Both the position numbers and the translations under genes were made by a program. From Clostridiales bacterium (GTDB taxonomy: Bacteria; Bacillota; Clostridia; Oscillospirales; CAG-272): a DNA stretch of 59,251 nt. The notes under the pieces were generated by a model. The model worked only from the letters and a program-made list of their open reading frames with translations. It made no database searches and was not told where the DNA came from. Positions 38,267 to 47,174 of this stretch are shown here, one piece after another (position 1 is the stretch's first letter; every line of letters starts with the position of its first letter). Location of the stretch: positions 1 to 59,251 of the forward strand of contig JAAWDG010000001.1 of NCBI GenBank assembly GCA_022793655.1. Reading direction: 5' to 3'.

Positions 38267-39587
38267 AATAGGATTTGTGTCGCTTGGTTGTCCCAAAAAC
38301 CAAATCGATACGGAAATTATGTTAAAAGAGCTGCACGAGGCCGGCTATGAATTAACGGCCGAGGAGACCGAGGCGGATATTGTCATTATCAACACCTGCG
38401 CGTTCATTGAAAGCGCCAAAAAAGAGGCGATTGACAATATTTTAGACATAGCCATTTTGAAGAAGCAATATAATCTGAAAGGCATCATTGTAACCGGGTG
38501 CCTTGCCCAGCGCTATCAGGACGAAATTATGAAAGAAATGCCCGAGGTAGACGCGGTGGTCGGCTGCGGCGGGATTCATTCGATTACCGAGGCGGTAAAG
38601 GCGGTGGAGCAAAAGCAGAAATATACCTGCTATGCGCCCATCGAAGAAATGCCCCTTGGGGGCAGCCGGATTATCACCACCCCCTCTCATTATGCCTATT
38701 TAAAAATCGCTGAGGGTTGTGACAATCATTGTACATACTGCGCCATTCCTATGATTCGCGGAAAATTTCGCTCAAGAGGGCAGGAGGAAATTGTCGCGGA
38801 GGCCATGGAACTCGAGGCGCTCGGCGCCAAAGAGATCATTTTAGTGGCCCAGGATGTGACCCGGTATGGCGAGGATATTTCAGAGAGCGTCACACTTTGT
38901 TCACTTATTCATGCTATAACTGATAGTACAAAGACCGCAAAAATTCGGCTTCTTTATTGTTATCCCGACAAAATAACCGATGAATTAGTCGAAGAAATGC
39001 GAACCAATGACAGAGTACTTCATTATATTGATTTACCCGTACAGCATATTGCCGACGGCGTCTTGAAGAGAATGGGCCGCCGCGGGGGCAGAGCGGCGAT
39101 TGAGACAGCGATTAAAAAGCTGCGTGACGCGATGCCGGACATTGTGATCAGAACAACGCTGATCACGGGCTTTCCTGGTGAGAGCGAAGAGGACTTTGAA
39201 GAGCTGCGTAACTTTGCCGCTGAAGTCGGCTTTGAGCGTTTAGGCGTGTTCCCCTATTCGAGGGAAGAGGGAACGGCGGCGGCGCTGCTGCCCGATCAAA
39301 TTGACGAGCAGGTGAAGCTTGACCGGGCGGAAGCGATTATGAAAGACCAGTTTATGGTGGTCGATCGGTTCAACCAAGCACAGGTGGGCAAAACATTCGC
39401 CGTGTTGGTAGACGATTTTGATGTAGTCGCCGAGGCCTATTATGGGCGGAGTTATATGGACGCGCCTGACATTGATCCAAAAATCTATTTTGTGGGAAAA
39501 CCGGGTATAAAACCGGGCCAGATCGTGCATGTTATGATTGATGAAGTCATTGATTATGATTTGACAGGGCACGTGGTGGAGCCATAA
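38253..39587 (+). CDS. rimO: ribosomal protein S12 methylthiotransferase RimO
   Basis: This 444-residue radical-SAM enzyme adds a methylthio group to an aspartate of S12. The N-terminal UPF0004 domain has SLGCPKNQIDTEIML and NTCAFIESAK. The radical-SAM cluster is GCDNHCTYCAIPMIRG. A C-terminal TRAM domain ends at GHVVEP. RimO is chosen over MiaB because of the SLGCPKNQID opening. It overlaps recX by 14 bp. Confidence 0.94.
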   Translation: MSKSKIGFVSLGCPKNQIDTEIMLKELHEAGYELTAEETEADIVIINTCAFIESAKKEAIDNILDIAILKKQYNLKGIIVTGCLAQRYQDEIMKEMPEVDAVVGCGGIHSITEAVKAVEQKQKYTCYAPIEEMPLGGSRIITTPSHYAYLKIAEGCDNHCTYCAIPMIRGKFRSRGQEEIVAEAMELEALGAKEIILVAQDVTRYGEDISESVTLCSLIHAITDSTKTAKIRLLYCYPDKITDELVEEMRTNDRVLHYIDLPVQHIADGVLKRMGRRGGRAAIETAIKKLRDAMPDIVIRTTLITGFPGESEEDFEELRNFAAEVGFERLGVFPYSREEGTAAALLPDQIDEQVKLDRAEAIMKDQFMVVDRFNQAQVGKTFAVLVDDFDVVAEAYYGRSYMDAPDIDPKIYFVGKPGIKPGQIVHVMIDEVIDYDLTGHVVEP

Positions 39588-39604
39588 AAGAGCGAAGCAT
39601 ATAC

Positions 39605-39630
39605 GCCGCATGGCGATGATAGCATGCGGC
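39605..39630. other. inverted repeat between rimO and pgsA
   Basis: GCCGCATG and CATGCGGC form a perfect 8-bp stem around a 10-base loop. No T run follows on either strand, so this is not a standard terminator; it may pause transcription or protect RNA ends. Confidence 0.4.
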
Positions 39631-39666
39631 AGACGATAAAAGAATAAAGCTTGGAGGCAGAACAAT

Positions 39667-40269
39667 TTGAATCTCCCAAATAAACTCACGATACTGCGCT
39701 TTGCGTTAGTGCCTGTTTTTATGCTTTTTTTGACTGTGGACGCTATTTATTTCGCGTTAGGCGATACAGTGGCCAGACTCACCGCGCTTGCCATTTTTAT
39801 TGTGGCCGCCTTGACCGATTTTTTGGACGGCCAGATTGCGAGAAGGTGCCATTTGGTGACCGACTTTGGTAAGTTTATGGATCCTTTGGCGGATAAATTA
39901 ATGGTATTCGGCGCCCTGCTCGGCATTGTATATGTTTCGTTCATTGGCGGGGTGGATCCTCTGTTTGGCAAGGTCTTTGTATGGGCAGCGTTTCTTGTTA
40001 TGCTAAGAGAGCTCAGTGTAACAAGCATGCGTCTTGTCATATCAGGTAAAAGCGGCAAAGTGATTGCCGCACAGTGGTCAGGCAAGCTGAAAACAGTGAC
40101 CCAGATGCTTTGCATTATGGTATGCATCGCAGAACCGGTTTGGTATGAGGTCTATGGAAAGATTCCTTATCTTTCTTATGTGTTTACGGCGGCCATGATT
40201 GTGATGACGGTGTACTCAGGGATTGAATATTTTATCAAATATATTCCTCTGATGGACAGCAACAAATGA
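39667..40269 (+). CDS. pgsA: CDP-diacylglycerol-glycerol-3-phosphate 3-phosphatidyltransferase
   Basis: The 200-residue membrane enzyme makes phosphatidylglycerol phosphate. It carries the CDP-alcohol motif spread over DFLDGQIARRC and DFGKFMDPLADKL (D-G-x2-A-R-x8-G-x3-D-x3-D). Several hydrophobic helices flank it. It has a TTG start with GGAGG upstream. In many Firmicutes pgsA lies near recA and rimO, as here. Confidence 0.95.
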   Translation: MNLPNKLTILRFALVPVFMLFLTVDAIYFALGDTVARLTALAIFIVAALTDFLDGQIARRCHLVTDFGKFMDPLADKLMVFGALLGIVYVSFIGGVDPLFGKVFVWAAFLVMLRELSVTSMRLVISGKSGKVIAAQWSGKLKTVTQMLCIMVCIAEPVWYEVYGKIPYLSYVFTAAMIVMTVYSGIEYFIKYIPLMDSNK

Positions 40270-40282
40270 TTGAGGTACCATT

Positions 40283-41518
40283 TTGAATAATCAATATCCA
40301 CGCCAAAACAGGCAGAAAAGAACAAATGAAACACAAGTAAGAACCGCGGCGAGAAATAACGCAAAGAAAAAAACTCCAGCATGGAAAGTGCTTCTCACCG
40401 TATTTATTTTAATTATCAGCGTTGCGATTGTATTATCAGTTGTGCTAAGCATTTTCGGTATACCGTTTATCGGCAAACCCGGCAGCAGCGGATTCATTGA
40501 TAAACTCCAGCCGGATGTCAGCGGAAAATCAAACTGGTTAGACAGCGACACGGGTGAACCGGTGCTTTCGGGTGACCGGCGGGCCAAGGTGTATAACTTC
40601 TTGGTGGCGGGGTTAAATGATGACACCGGCAATAACACCGATACGCTGATGATTGTTCACTTTGATGTAGAAAACATGGGCGTCAATGTGGTGCAGATTC
40701 CAAGAGACACGTATATTAACGCGGGCTATAATTTCCATAAAATCAATTCAGTGTTTGCGGCCGGTTATAACCGCGCCGAGCTTGGCACCGAAAAGGGCCA
40801 GCGCCGGCAGGCCGGAATGAATGAACTTTGTGAGTTTATTGAGACTAATATGGCGGTGAAAATTGACTTTACGGTGATTGTAGATCTTTCAGCGTTTGAG
40901 AACTTTATTGATCAGTTAGGCGGCTTAAAGGTCAGAGTTCCTTGTGATATGACTTACAGTGATCCCGAACAAAACTTGTATATTGATTTAAGACAAGGGG
41001 AGCAAACCCTTTCGGGTTACCAAGCGATGTGCTTGGTGAGAAACCGGAAAACATATGCCGATGCAGACTATGGCCGCATGGATGTGCAAAAGATCGCGCT
41101 GGCGGCTTTAATGAAGCAGGTGAAAGAGAATATTACTGACCTGTCAACGCTCAGCGGTTTAATGAGTATTGCGCTGAATGATGTAACCACCGATTTAACG
41201 GTTGATAACTGTGTCTATTTTGCCTCTAAAGTGCTAAAGATGGATATGGACAGGGTAAAAATGCTCACATTACCGACGCAAAATGCAAACGGGTATATTA
41301 CCGTCTTAAAAACGAATGCCGTCGAGATTATCGATCAGTATTTGAATGTATATGCTGAAACTTTTACGTCCGAGCAGTTTGATCCGAAAATGCGTTTTAC
41401 GAACGCCAAGGATTCGACTCAGCACAAAACGTATTTGTATAATGAGATGGATTACAAAGTTTATTCGGCTGATCGTATTGATGATGAAGTTTCGCTCAAT
41501 GTGATGGGCAAGAAATAA
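40283..41518 (+). CDS. LytR-CpsA-Psr (LCP) family cell-wall ligase
   Basis: This 411-residue protein has a short basic cytoplasmic N-terminus, one signal-anchor helix (about 35-62, WKVLLTVFILIISVAIVLSV), then an extracellular LCP domain with NFLVAGLNDDTGNNTDTLMIVHFD, QIPRDTYI and LVRNRKTYADADYGRMDVQK. Arg and Asp residues of this kind bind the polyprenyl pyrophosphate. LCP enzymes attach wall teichoic acids or other glycopolymers to peptidoglycan. The TTG start has TGAGGT upstream. An intrinsic terminator follows. Confidence 0.93.
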   Translation: MNNQYPRQNRQKRTNETQVRTAARNNAKKKTPAWKVLLTVFILIISVAIVLSVVLSIFGIPFIGKPGSSGFIDKLQPDVSGKSNWLDSDTGEPVLSGDRRAKVYNFLVAGLNDDTGNNTDTLMIVHFDVENMGVNVVQIPRDTYINAGYNFHKINSVFAAGYNRAELGTEKGQRRQAGMNELCEFIETNMAVKIDFTVIVDLSAFENFIDQLGGLKVRVPCDMTYSDPEQNLYIDLRQGEQTLSGYQAMCLVRNRKTYADADYGRMDVQKIALAALMKQVKENITDLSTLSGLMSIALNDVTTDLTVDNCVYFASKVLKMDMDRVKMLTLPTQNANGYITVLKTNAVEIIDQYLNVYAETFTSEQFDPKMRFTNAKDSTQHKTYLYNEMDYKVYSADRIDDEVSLNVMGKK

Positions 41519-41535
41519 ATAAATTAGAAAGATAA

Positions 41536-41572
41536 CAAACCAGAGAACAACATGTCTCTGGTTTGTTTTTTT
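41536..41572 (+). terminator. intrinsic terminator after the LCP gene
   Basis: CAAACCAGAGA and TCTCTGGTTTG form a perfect 11-bp stem around an 8-base loop, followed by TTTTTTT. It closes the transcription unit that includes pgsA and the LCP gene. Confidence 0.93.
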
Positions 41573-41644
41573 GCTGTAAACAGGCGAGAAAATAGCAATA
41601 AATAGAATAAACGGTAATTATTACCAAAAATTTTTCAAAAACGG

Positions 41645-41673
41645 TTGATTTATGATGCAAAATGAGCTATAAT
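41645..41673 (+). promoter_or_regulatory. sigma-A-like promoter upstream of the DUF6514-like gene
   Basis: TTGATT (41645-41650), 17-bp spacer, TATAAT (41668-41673). The next annotated gene starts 268 bp later. The 41574-41941 gap is very AT-rich. It includes a TTG-initiated 22-codon frame ending at about 41922 (LNGKQSLQEIQLDVLWDYIS...) that I cannot confirm as coding. No RNA family was recognised. Confidence 0.6.
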
Positions 41674-41941
41674 AAGAACAAAGGAAGTGGAAATAACTGG
41701 TAATCTGTTTCTATGATGTTTCTTGTTTAAGATTTTTGTAGATTCTTGCGGGATTTTTTTGTAGAATTTTAGTATTCCTTGCAAAATACTGATAGATTTA
41801 GTTTCAAAAAGGTGTACAAAATCAAAAAATAACAAATATAATGTCGAATTTTGAATGGGAAACAGTCTTTACAAGAAATTCAACTTGATGTACTATGGGA
41901 CTATATTAGTAAAGAAAAATGATGGTTAATTTGGCAAAACA

Positions 41942-42196
41942 ATGAGATATGGCAAAATAATAAAAAATACAATAACAAAAGATGCGGCCGGGCAGTCAAC
42001 GACTTATAAATTAGTAGAGTCTATCGGAAATTATGGTAAGATCGTGTATTCAATTTTCGTCATGACAAATGAGGATATATCATATTTAGAAGAAGTGGGG
42101 ACAGATCTTTATCAAGCGACGAGTGTATTTGATAAAACATGCCGTTCATTGGTTCGCCCAGAATTTTTCTTTGATTTAGCGGAAGAATTGATTTAA
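41942..42196 (+). CDS. DUF6514-like small protein
   Basis: This 84-residue soluble protein has two parts: a beta-rich N-terminus (TYKLVESIGNYGKIVYSIFVMT) and a C-terminus with FDKTCRSLVRPEFFFDLAEELI, typical of small Clostridia proteins grouped as DUF6514 (a Y-G-I-V strand, then a helix ending V-P-x-x-L). The function of the family is not known to me. It lies between a terminated unit and noc. No strong Shine-Dalgarno is visible before the ATG. Confidence 0.65.
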   Translation: MRYGKIIKNTITKDAAGQSTTYKLVESIGNYGKIVYSIFVMTNEDISYLEEVGTDLYQATSVFDKTCRSLVRPEFFFDLAEELI

Positions 42197-42381
42197 CAAA
42201 TGAGATAGCATACATGAGGCATACAGGAAGCCAAACGATTGGTTTAGTGAATCGATTCCGACTCATGATAGCGATATGATTGATAGCGAATAATTTATTC
42301 CAAATTATTAATTTGAATCGACAGAATTCGGTGGAAATAATTGGCAAAAATTGGTAAACTCTCTTCAAGAGGTGATTACCA

Positions 42382-43254
42382 TTGGGAAACCAACATGAGT
42401 GTGATGCACTGCGCGAGCAAGTAAGAGTCTTGAAGAAGCGAGAGCTGACACTTAAGCAAAGATTAGAATATGGCCGTGTACATACTATCCCGGTTGATCG
42501 GATTTGTGCAAATCCGGCCCAGCCGAGAAAGAGCTTTCAGGACGAAGCGATTATACGGTTAGCCGAGAGCCTTCGCCAGTATGGCATGCTGCAGCCTTTG
42601 TCTGTCCGGCGGATCATGGATGAAAATGTCATGGACGGCGGTTTGTTTCAATTGGTAGCGGGTGAGCGGCGGCTGCGCGCGGCTATGTTAATCGGCATGA
42701 GCCACGTGCCTTGCTTGATTATTAATGCGGATTCTAAAAAAAGCGCCGAACTTGCCATCATTGAAAATATTCAAAGAGAAAATTTGAATATGTTTGAAGA
42801 GGCAAATGCGATTGCAGCGTTAATCAAGATCTATGATATGACGCAAGAGCAGATCGCCGATCGTCTTTGCTGTTCACAGCCATACATCGCCAATAAGCTG
42901 CGCATATTGCGGCTTTCGGCGTGTGAGCGGGAAATCATTATGAAAGCAGGCTTGACCGAGCGGCACGCACGGGCCTTTCTTCGTATCTCAGATGAAGAGA
43001 AACGGACCGAGGTGATCCGAACGGTGGCGGCGCGGCACATGAATGTGGCAGCAACCGAAGAATATGTGGAAGCGGTGTTAAATGAATTAACACAAGGAAA
43101 AACAAAACGAAAATATATCATTAAAGACATGCGTTTATTTTATAATTCAATTGATAAAGCAGTGTCTATTTTGAAAAAGGCGGGCATTTCAGCCGCCAGT
43201 ACAAAAAATGAGAGCGAAAAAGAAATTACACTCACGATTGTGATTCCCAAATAG
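42382..43254 (+). CDS. noc: nucleoid occlusion protein Noc (ParB family)
   Basis: The 290-residue ParB-like CTPase/DNA-binding protein has an N-terminal amphipathic segment (VRVLKKRELTLKQRL), the ParB domain with NPAQPRKSF, the GERRLRAA motif and ENIQRENLN, then a helix-turn-helix (MTQEQIADRLCCSQPYIANKLRIL) and a C-terminal dimer domain. The order noc-soj-spo0J and the membrane-binding-like N-terminus favour Noc over Spo0J. In B. subtilis, Noc blocks septum formation over the nucleoid. The TTG start has AAGAGGTG upstream. Confidence 0.88.
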   Translation: MGNQHECDALREQVRVLKKRELTLKQRLEYGRVHTIPVDRICANPAQPRKSFQDEAIIRLAESLRQYGMLQPLSVRRIMDENVMDGGLFQLVAGERRLRAAMLIGMSHVPCLIINADSKKSAELAIIENIQRENLNMFEEANAIAALIKIYDMTQEQIADRLCCSQPYIANKLRILRLSACEREIIMKAGLTERHARAFLRISDEEKRTEVIRTVAARHMNVAATEEYVEAVLNELTQGKTKRKYIIKDMRLFYNSIDKAVSILKKAGISAASTKNESEKEITLTIVIPK

Positions 43255-43302
43255 AAGGGAAGAACCGTGGCAGCAGCGTTGACAGTTACATGAATGGAGG
43301 GA

Positions 43303-43338
43303 CGAAAGAGGATGTTTCACGTGAAACATCCTCTTTCG
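43303..43338. other. parS: parS centromere site inside a 36-bp perfect palindrome
   Basis: TGTTTCACGTGAAACA at 43313-43328 is the exact parS consensus bound by Spo0J/ParB. It is extended on both sides into a perfect palindrome: CGAAAGAGGATGTTTCAC (43303-43320) is followed by its exact reverse complement to 43338. It lies between noc and soj, 48 bp after the noc stop. Confidence 0.95.
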
Positions 43339-43406
43339 CTCTGTATAAATCATGGGAAGTCTCCTATTACTCGCGTATAACGCGTGTATATACGCGTGCG
43401 GCCTTA

Positions 43407-43435
43407 TTGACTTTTTGAGCCGCAGAAGATATAAT
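43407..43435 (+). promoter_or_regulatory. promoter of the soj-spo0J operon
   Basis: TTGACT (43407-43412), 17-bp spacer, TATAAT (43430-43435), with the soj start 33 bp later. Just upstream (43375-43400) ACGCG strings recur around ACGCGTGTATATACGCGT, a small inverted repeat of unknown role. Confidence 0.8.
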
Positions 43436-43468
43436 ATACTATATATTTCGTAATAAGGAGGCCAAGCC

Positions 43469-44284
43469 ATGCAGTCGATCAATGAAACAAAACAAGCAAC
43501 GGTGATTGCTTTTGCGAACCAAAAAGGCGGAATTGGCAAAACAACATCGGCCATTAATATTGCAGCTGAACTTGGATTTATGGGTTATAAAGTCTTGTTA
43601 GTGGATTTAGACCCGCAGGGCAATACAACCAGCGGTGTGGGCGCTAATAAGCGCGGCATGCAGGCAACGGCTTACGATGTTCTTATTTCGAGGGTGGAAC
43701 TCATGTCCGCCTGCATCAAGACGGCTTTTCAAAACCTGTGGCTGCTGCCGGCCAATATGAACTTAGCCGGCGCCGAATTTGAATTGGTGGGGGCTGATAA
43801 TCGAGAAGATCGCTTGCGGCGGGCGCTCGCCGAAGCAAAGAATGCTTTTGATTATGTGATTATTGATTGCCCGCCTTCTCTTGGCATTTTGACCATCAAT
43901 GCGCTGGTTGCCGCCGAAGGGGTGGTGATTCCCATGCAGTGTGAATTTTTTGCCTTAGAGGGACTTTCGCAGCTCGCAATGACCATTAAACAGGTCAAAA
44001 AACACTATAATGCGGCCTTAGATATTATAGGCATTTTAATTACTATGTTCAATGGGCGATTAAACCTTTCATTACAGGTGTTGGAAGAGATAAAAAAATA
44101 CTATCGCGAACGGATTTTCAAAACGCCGGTGCCAAGAACCGTGCGTCTTTCCGAAGCGCCGTCTTATGGGAAACCAATCCGTTATTATGATAAATATTCA
44201 AAAGGGACAGAGTCTTACGCGGATATTGCCAAAGAATTAGTAGAGCGAACGAAAAAAGGGGAAACGACAGCACTCCCTTTATAA
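43469..44284 (+). CDS. soj: chromosome partitioning ATPase Soj/ParA
   Basis: This 271-residue ParA-type ATPase has a deviant Walker A KGGIGKTT (two-lysine signature), VLLVDLDPQGNTTSGVG, and the Walker B-like YVIIDCPPSLGILT. It controls DnaA activity and, with Spo0J, origin segregation. AAGGAGG stands before the ATG. parS lies 140 bp upstream and spo0J follows. Confidence 0.95.
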   Translation: MQSINETKQATVIAFANQKGGIGKTTSAINIAAELGFMGYKVLLVDLDPQGNTTSGVGANKRGMQATAYDVLISRVELMSACIKTAFQNLWLLPANMNLAGAEFELVGADNREDRLRRALAEAKNAFDYVIIDCPPSLGILTINALVAAEGVVIPMQCEFFALEGLSQLAMTIKQVKKHYNAALDIIGILITMFNGRLNLSLQVLEEIKKYYRERIFKTPVPRTVRLSEAPSYGKPIRYYDKYSKGTESYADIAKELVERTKKGETTALPL

Positions 44285-44329
44285 ATAAGAAAGAAAAAGG
44301 AATGATCTGCAAGAAAGCAGGGTGAAAAA

Positions 44330-45214
44330 ATGGCGAAAACAAAAACGAGCGGCCTCGGACGCGGGCTGGACGCAATTTTTGTCGATAATACAGAAGAAAC
44401 AACCTCGGGCGTCAATATGGTGCGGTTAATGGATATTGAGCCGCGGGCGGATCAGCCGCGGAAAAGCTTTGATCAGGAGAGCTTGTCCGCGTTGGCCGAT
44501 TCGATAGCGGCCCATGGGCTGATTCAGCCCATCATTGTCCGTCCATCGGCTGATGGATTTTATGAAATTATTGCCGGAGAACGGCGGTGGCGTGCGGCCA
44601 AAATGGCGGGCCTTTCGGAAGTTCCGGTCATTATATCCGATTTTGATGACCAAAAAACGGCCGAAGTTGCATTGATTGAGAATATCCAGCGGGAGGACTT
44701 AAACCCGGTGGAAGAAGCACTCGGGTATCGGGCACTGATTGAGGAATATGGTCTAACCCAAGAGGGCATTGCCAAGCGCATTGGCAAAAGCCGGCCGGCC
44801 ATTGCCAACATGCTGCGGCTGCTCGAATTGCCTGAACCCCTTTTACAGCAAGTGTCGGCAGGAAAACTCAGTGCGGGACATGCCCGCACGCTGCTGGGGC
44901 TGAAAAGGGCAGAAGAGATGCTCGAATGTGCTCGAACGATTGAGGAAAAGGGCTTATCGGTCAGAGAGGCAGAGGGGTTAGTGCGAAAGAAAAACAATCG
45001 CCCTGAGCCGGCCAAGACCCAAGACCAGTCTTTGACAAACGATGTTGATTATATTGGACGGTTGGCAGCGAGAGTCCAGCAGATGCTTGGACGCAGAGTC
45101 AATATTGTATATGGCGGCCGCCACCAAAAAATAGAATTATATTATGAAGATGATGCCGATTTAGAAGACCTGTTAAGGCGGCTATGCGGTAAAGAAATTT
45201 TAGAAGACAAATGA
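44330..45214 (+). CDS. spo0J: chromosome partitioning protein Spo0J/ParB
   Basis: The 294-residue ParB-family CTPase binds parS, spreads, and loads condensin. It starts MAKTKTSGLGRGLDAIF, the typical chromosomal ParB opening that stimulates Soj. It then has EPRADQPRKSFD, GERRWRAAKMAG, ENIQREDLNPVEEA and a helix-turn-helix (LTQEGIAKRIGKSRPAIANMLRLL). The C-terminal dimer region contains LGRRVNIVYGGRHQKIELYY. Confidence 0.96.
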   Translation: MAKTKTSGLGRGLDAIFVDNTEETTSGVNMVRLMDIEPRADQPRKSFDQESLSALADSIAAHGLIQPIIVRPSADGFYEIIAGERRWRAAKMAGLSEVPVIISDFDDQKTAEVALIENIQREDLNPVEEALGYRALIEEYGLTQEGIAKRIGKSRPAIANMLRLLELPEPLLQQVSAGKLSAGHARTLLGLKRAEEMLECARTIEEKGLSVREAEGLVRKKNNRPEPAKTQDQSLTNDVDYIGRLAARVQQMLGRRVNIVYGGRHQKIELYYEDDADLEDLLRRLCGKEILEDK

Positions 45215-45225
45215 GGGCGTAAGAG

Positions 45226-46509
45226 ATGTTGGATATTAAATTTTTGCGGGAAAATCCCGACCTTGTAAAAGAAAATATAAAGAAAAAATTTCAAGATGAC
45301 AAATTGCCGCTTGTCGATGAAGCGGTGAACTTGTATGACCAAAAACGGGCGGCTGGCCAAGAGGAACAGACCCTTCGCGCCCAGCGGAACGCACTGTCGA
45401 AAGAAATTGGTGTGTTAATGGGTCAGGGCAAACGAGAAGAGGCCGAAGAAACCAAGAAAAAGGTGGCTGAGTTTGCCGATCGGCTGGAACAGTTGACGGC
45501 AGATGGCCGTGAGCTTGACGAGGCGCTGACCAAAGTGATGAGTGTGATTCCCAATATCATTGACCCTTCGGTGCCTATCGGCAAAGATGATTCGGAAAAT
45601 GTCGAAAGAGAGCGCTTTGGCGAACCCGTGGTACCTGCTTATGAAATTCCTTATCATACTGAGATCATGGAACGGTTAGGCGGGCTGGATTTAGACAGCG
45701 CCGGACGGGTGGCCGGAAACGGATTTTATTATATGATGGGCGATGTGGCCCGATTATACAGCGCGATTTTATCGTATGCCCGTGATTTTATGATTGACAA
45801 GGGCTTTACCTATTGCATTCCGCCCTATATGATTCGCAGCCAGGTGGCTTCTGGCGTTATGAGCTTTGCCGAGATGGATGCCATGATGTATAAGATCGAA
45901 GGGGAAGATTTATATTTAATCGGTACCTCTGAGCATTCCATGATTGGCAAATTTATTGATACCCATATTCCAGAGGAGTCGCTGCCCTGCCGGCTGACCT
46001 CGTATAGCCCCTGCTTCCGCAAGGAAAAAGGCGCGCATGGCATTGAAGAACGGGGCGTTTACCGGATTCATCAGTTTGAAAAGCAGGAGATGATTGTCGT
46101 CTGCAAACCAGAGGAGTCGCCCATGTGGTTTGATACCCTTTGGCAGACAACGGTTGATTTCTTTAGAACCCTTGATATTCCGGTCAGAACCTTAGAGTGT
46201 TGTTCGGGCGATTTAGCTGACTTAAAGGTGAAAAGTGTGGATGTAGAGGCATGGAGCCCGCGGCAAAAGAAATATTTTGAGGTTGGTTCTTGTTCAAACT
46301 TAGGAGACGCACAGGCAAGACGGCTCAAAATTCGGGTTAAATCAGAAAACGGAAATTATTTAGCTCATACGCTGAATAATACTTGTGTGGCACCGCCTCG
46401 GATGTTAATTGCTTTTGTGGAGAATCATTATCAAGAGGATGGCAGCGTGACGATTCCTAAGGCGCTGCAGCCATATATGGGCGGCAAAACCGTTTTGCTG
46501 CCGCAATAA
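45226..46509 (+). CDS. serS: seryl-tRNA synthetase
   Basis: The 427-residue class II synthetase has an N-terminal antiparallel coiled-coil arm (about 1-110, with QEEQTLRAQRNALSKEIG) that grips tRNA-Ser. Its core has motif 2 (CFRKEKGAHG...YRIHQFEKQEM) and motif 3 (NNTCVAPPRMLIAFVENH). No T-box was seen before it: the start is only 11 bp after spo0J, so it may be co-transcribed with the partition genes. Confidence 0.97.
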   Translation: MLDIKFLRENPDLVKENIKKKFQDDKLPLVDEAVNLYDQKRAAGQEEQTLRAQRNALSKEIGVLMGQGKREEAEETKKKVAEFADRLEQLTADGRELDEALTKVMSVIPNIIDPSVPIGKDDSENVERERFGEPVVPAYEIPYHTEIMERLGGLDLDSAGRVAGNGFYYMMGDVARLYSAILSYARDFMIDKGFTYCIPPYMIRSQVASGVMSFAEMDAMMYKIEGEDLYLIGTSEHSMIGKFIDTHIPEESLPCRLTSYSPCFRKEKGAHGIEERGVYRIHQFEKQEMIVVCKPEESPMWFDTLWQTTVDFFRTLDIPVRTLECCSGDLADLKVKSVDVEAWSPRQKKYFEVGSCSNLGDAQARRLKIRVKSENGNYLAHTLNNTCVAPPRMLIAFVENHYQEDGSVTIPKALQPYMGGKTVLLPQ

Positions 46510-46528
46510 AGAAAGGCAGGGGAGCTTG

Positions 46529-47020
46529 GTGAAAGAAATATTTACCTACACCGCGCACCCGGATTTGCGCTTTGTGCTGATTGGCTTTGTCGTTGGCATT
46601 TCGATTGCTTGCCTTATTATGCTGTATCAAATCAGGGTGCCCGGACGGCTGATCAGGACGCTCATAAAAGCGGGGGCCGATTCGCCGGAAAAAGCGCTGC
46701 GGGCGCAGGATCTCGGGTTTAAAAGTGAATGGTTTATGCACTTTGTGCTCAGCGAGCGGGGCGCCGCCCGCAAGTATGTGGGCATTGTGCCTGGGCCAGT
46801 CATACGCAAAAAAGGGAAAGAGCAAATCGTCATGTCTAAGGCGGAATATTACATTTTGCCTGAAACGAAATTGCGCGCCTCTATGCGGTATGATGCAAAA
46901 AACGCGAATGCGTTCACCGTAATCATTAGCATTTTGTTATTTGCAGCGGCGGCTATTATTTTAGCGTATGTGATACCTGATTTGCTGCAAATGATGAAGA
47001 ATGTTTTTAAAAGCGCGTAA
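46529..47020 (+). CDS. two-helix membrane protein of unknown function
   Basis: This 163-residue protein has one hydrophobic helix near the N-terminus (FVLIGFVVGISIACLIMLYQ) and one near the C-terminus (FTVIISILLFAAAAIILAYVI). Between them is a basic soluble stretch of about 90 residues (RVPGRLIRTLIKAGADSPEKALRAQDLGF, given as a span, and PGPVIRKKGKEQIVMSKAEYYI). The middle part should lie in the cytoplasm. No family was recognised. GTG 46529 is preferred to the adjacent TTG because of its distance from GGGGAG. Confidence 0.8.
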   Translation: MKEIFTYTAHPDLRFVLIGFVVGISIACLIMLYQIRVPGRLIRTLIKAGADSPEKALRAQDLGFKSEWFMHFVLSERGAARKYVGIVPGPVIRKKGKEQIVMSKAEYYILPETKLRASMRYDAKNANAFTVIISILLFAAAAIILAYVIPDLLQMMKNVFKSA

Positions 47021-47174
47021 GAGACAAGACATGCTTTGCCGGCGGCCATGAGGCAAGTGTTCATGGTATGTTGAGTGGAGCACGAAATGAGGTCTTGATT
47101 GAAAAACTCATTCGTAAAAAAGAAAACGCATATATGAGAAGAGCGTTGAACAGGCGCAGGAAAGGAAAGAGAAA

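Noticed and set aside
41842-41848. TGTCGAA resembling a Spo0A box
   Set aside because: A single 7-bp match in very AT-rich DNA is expected by chance, and no sporulation gene is seen nearby.
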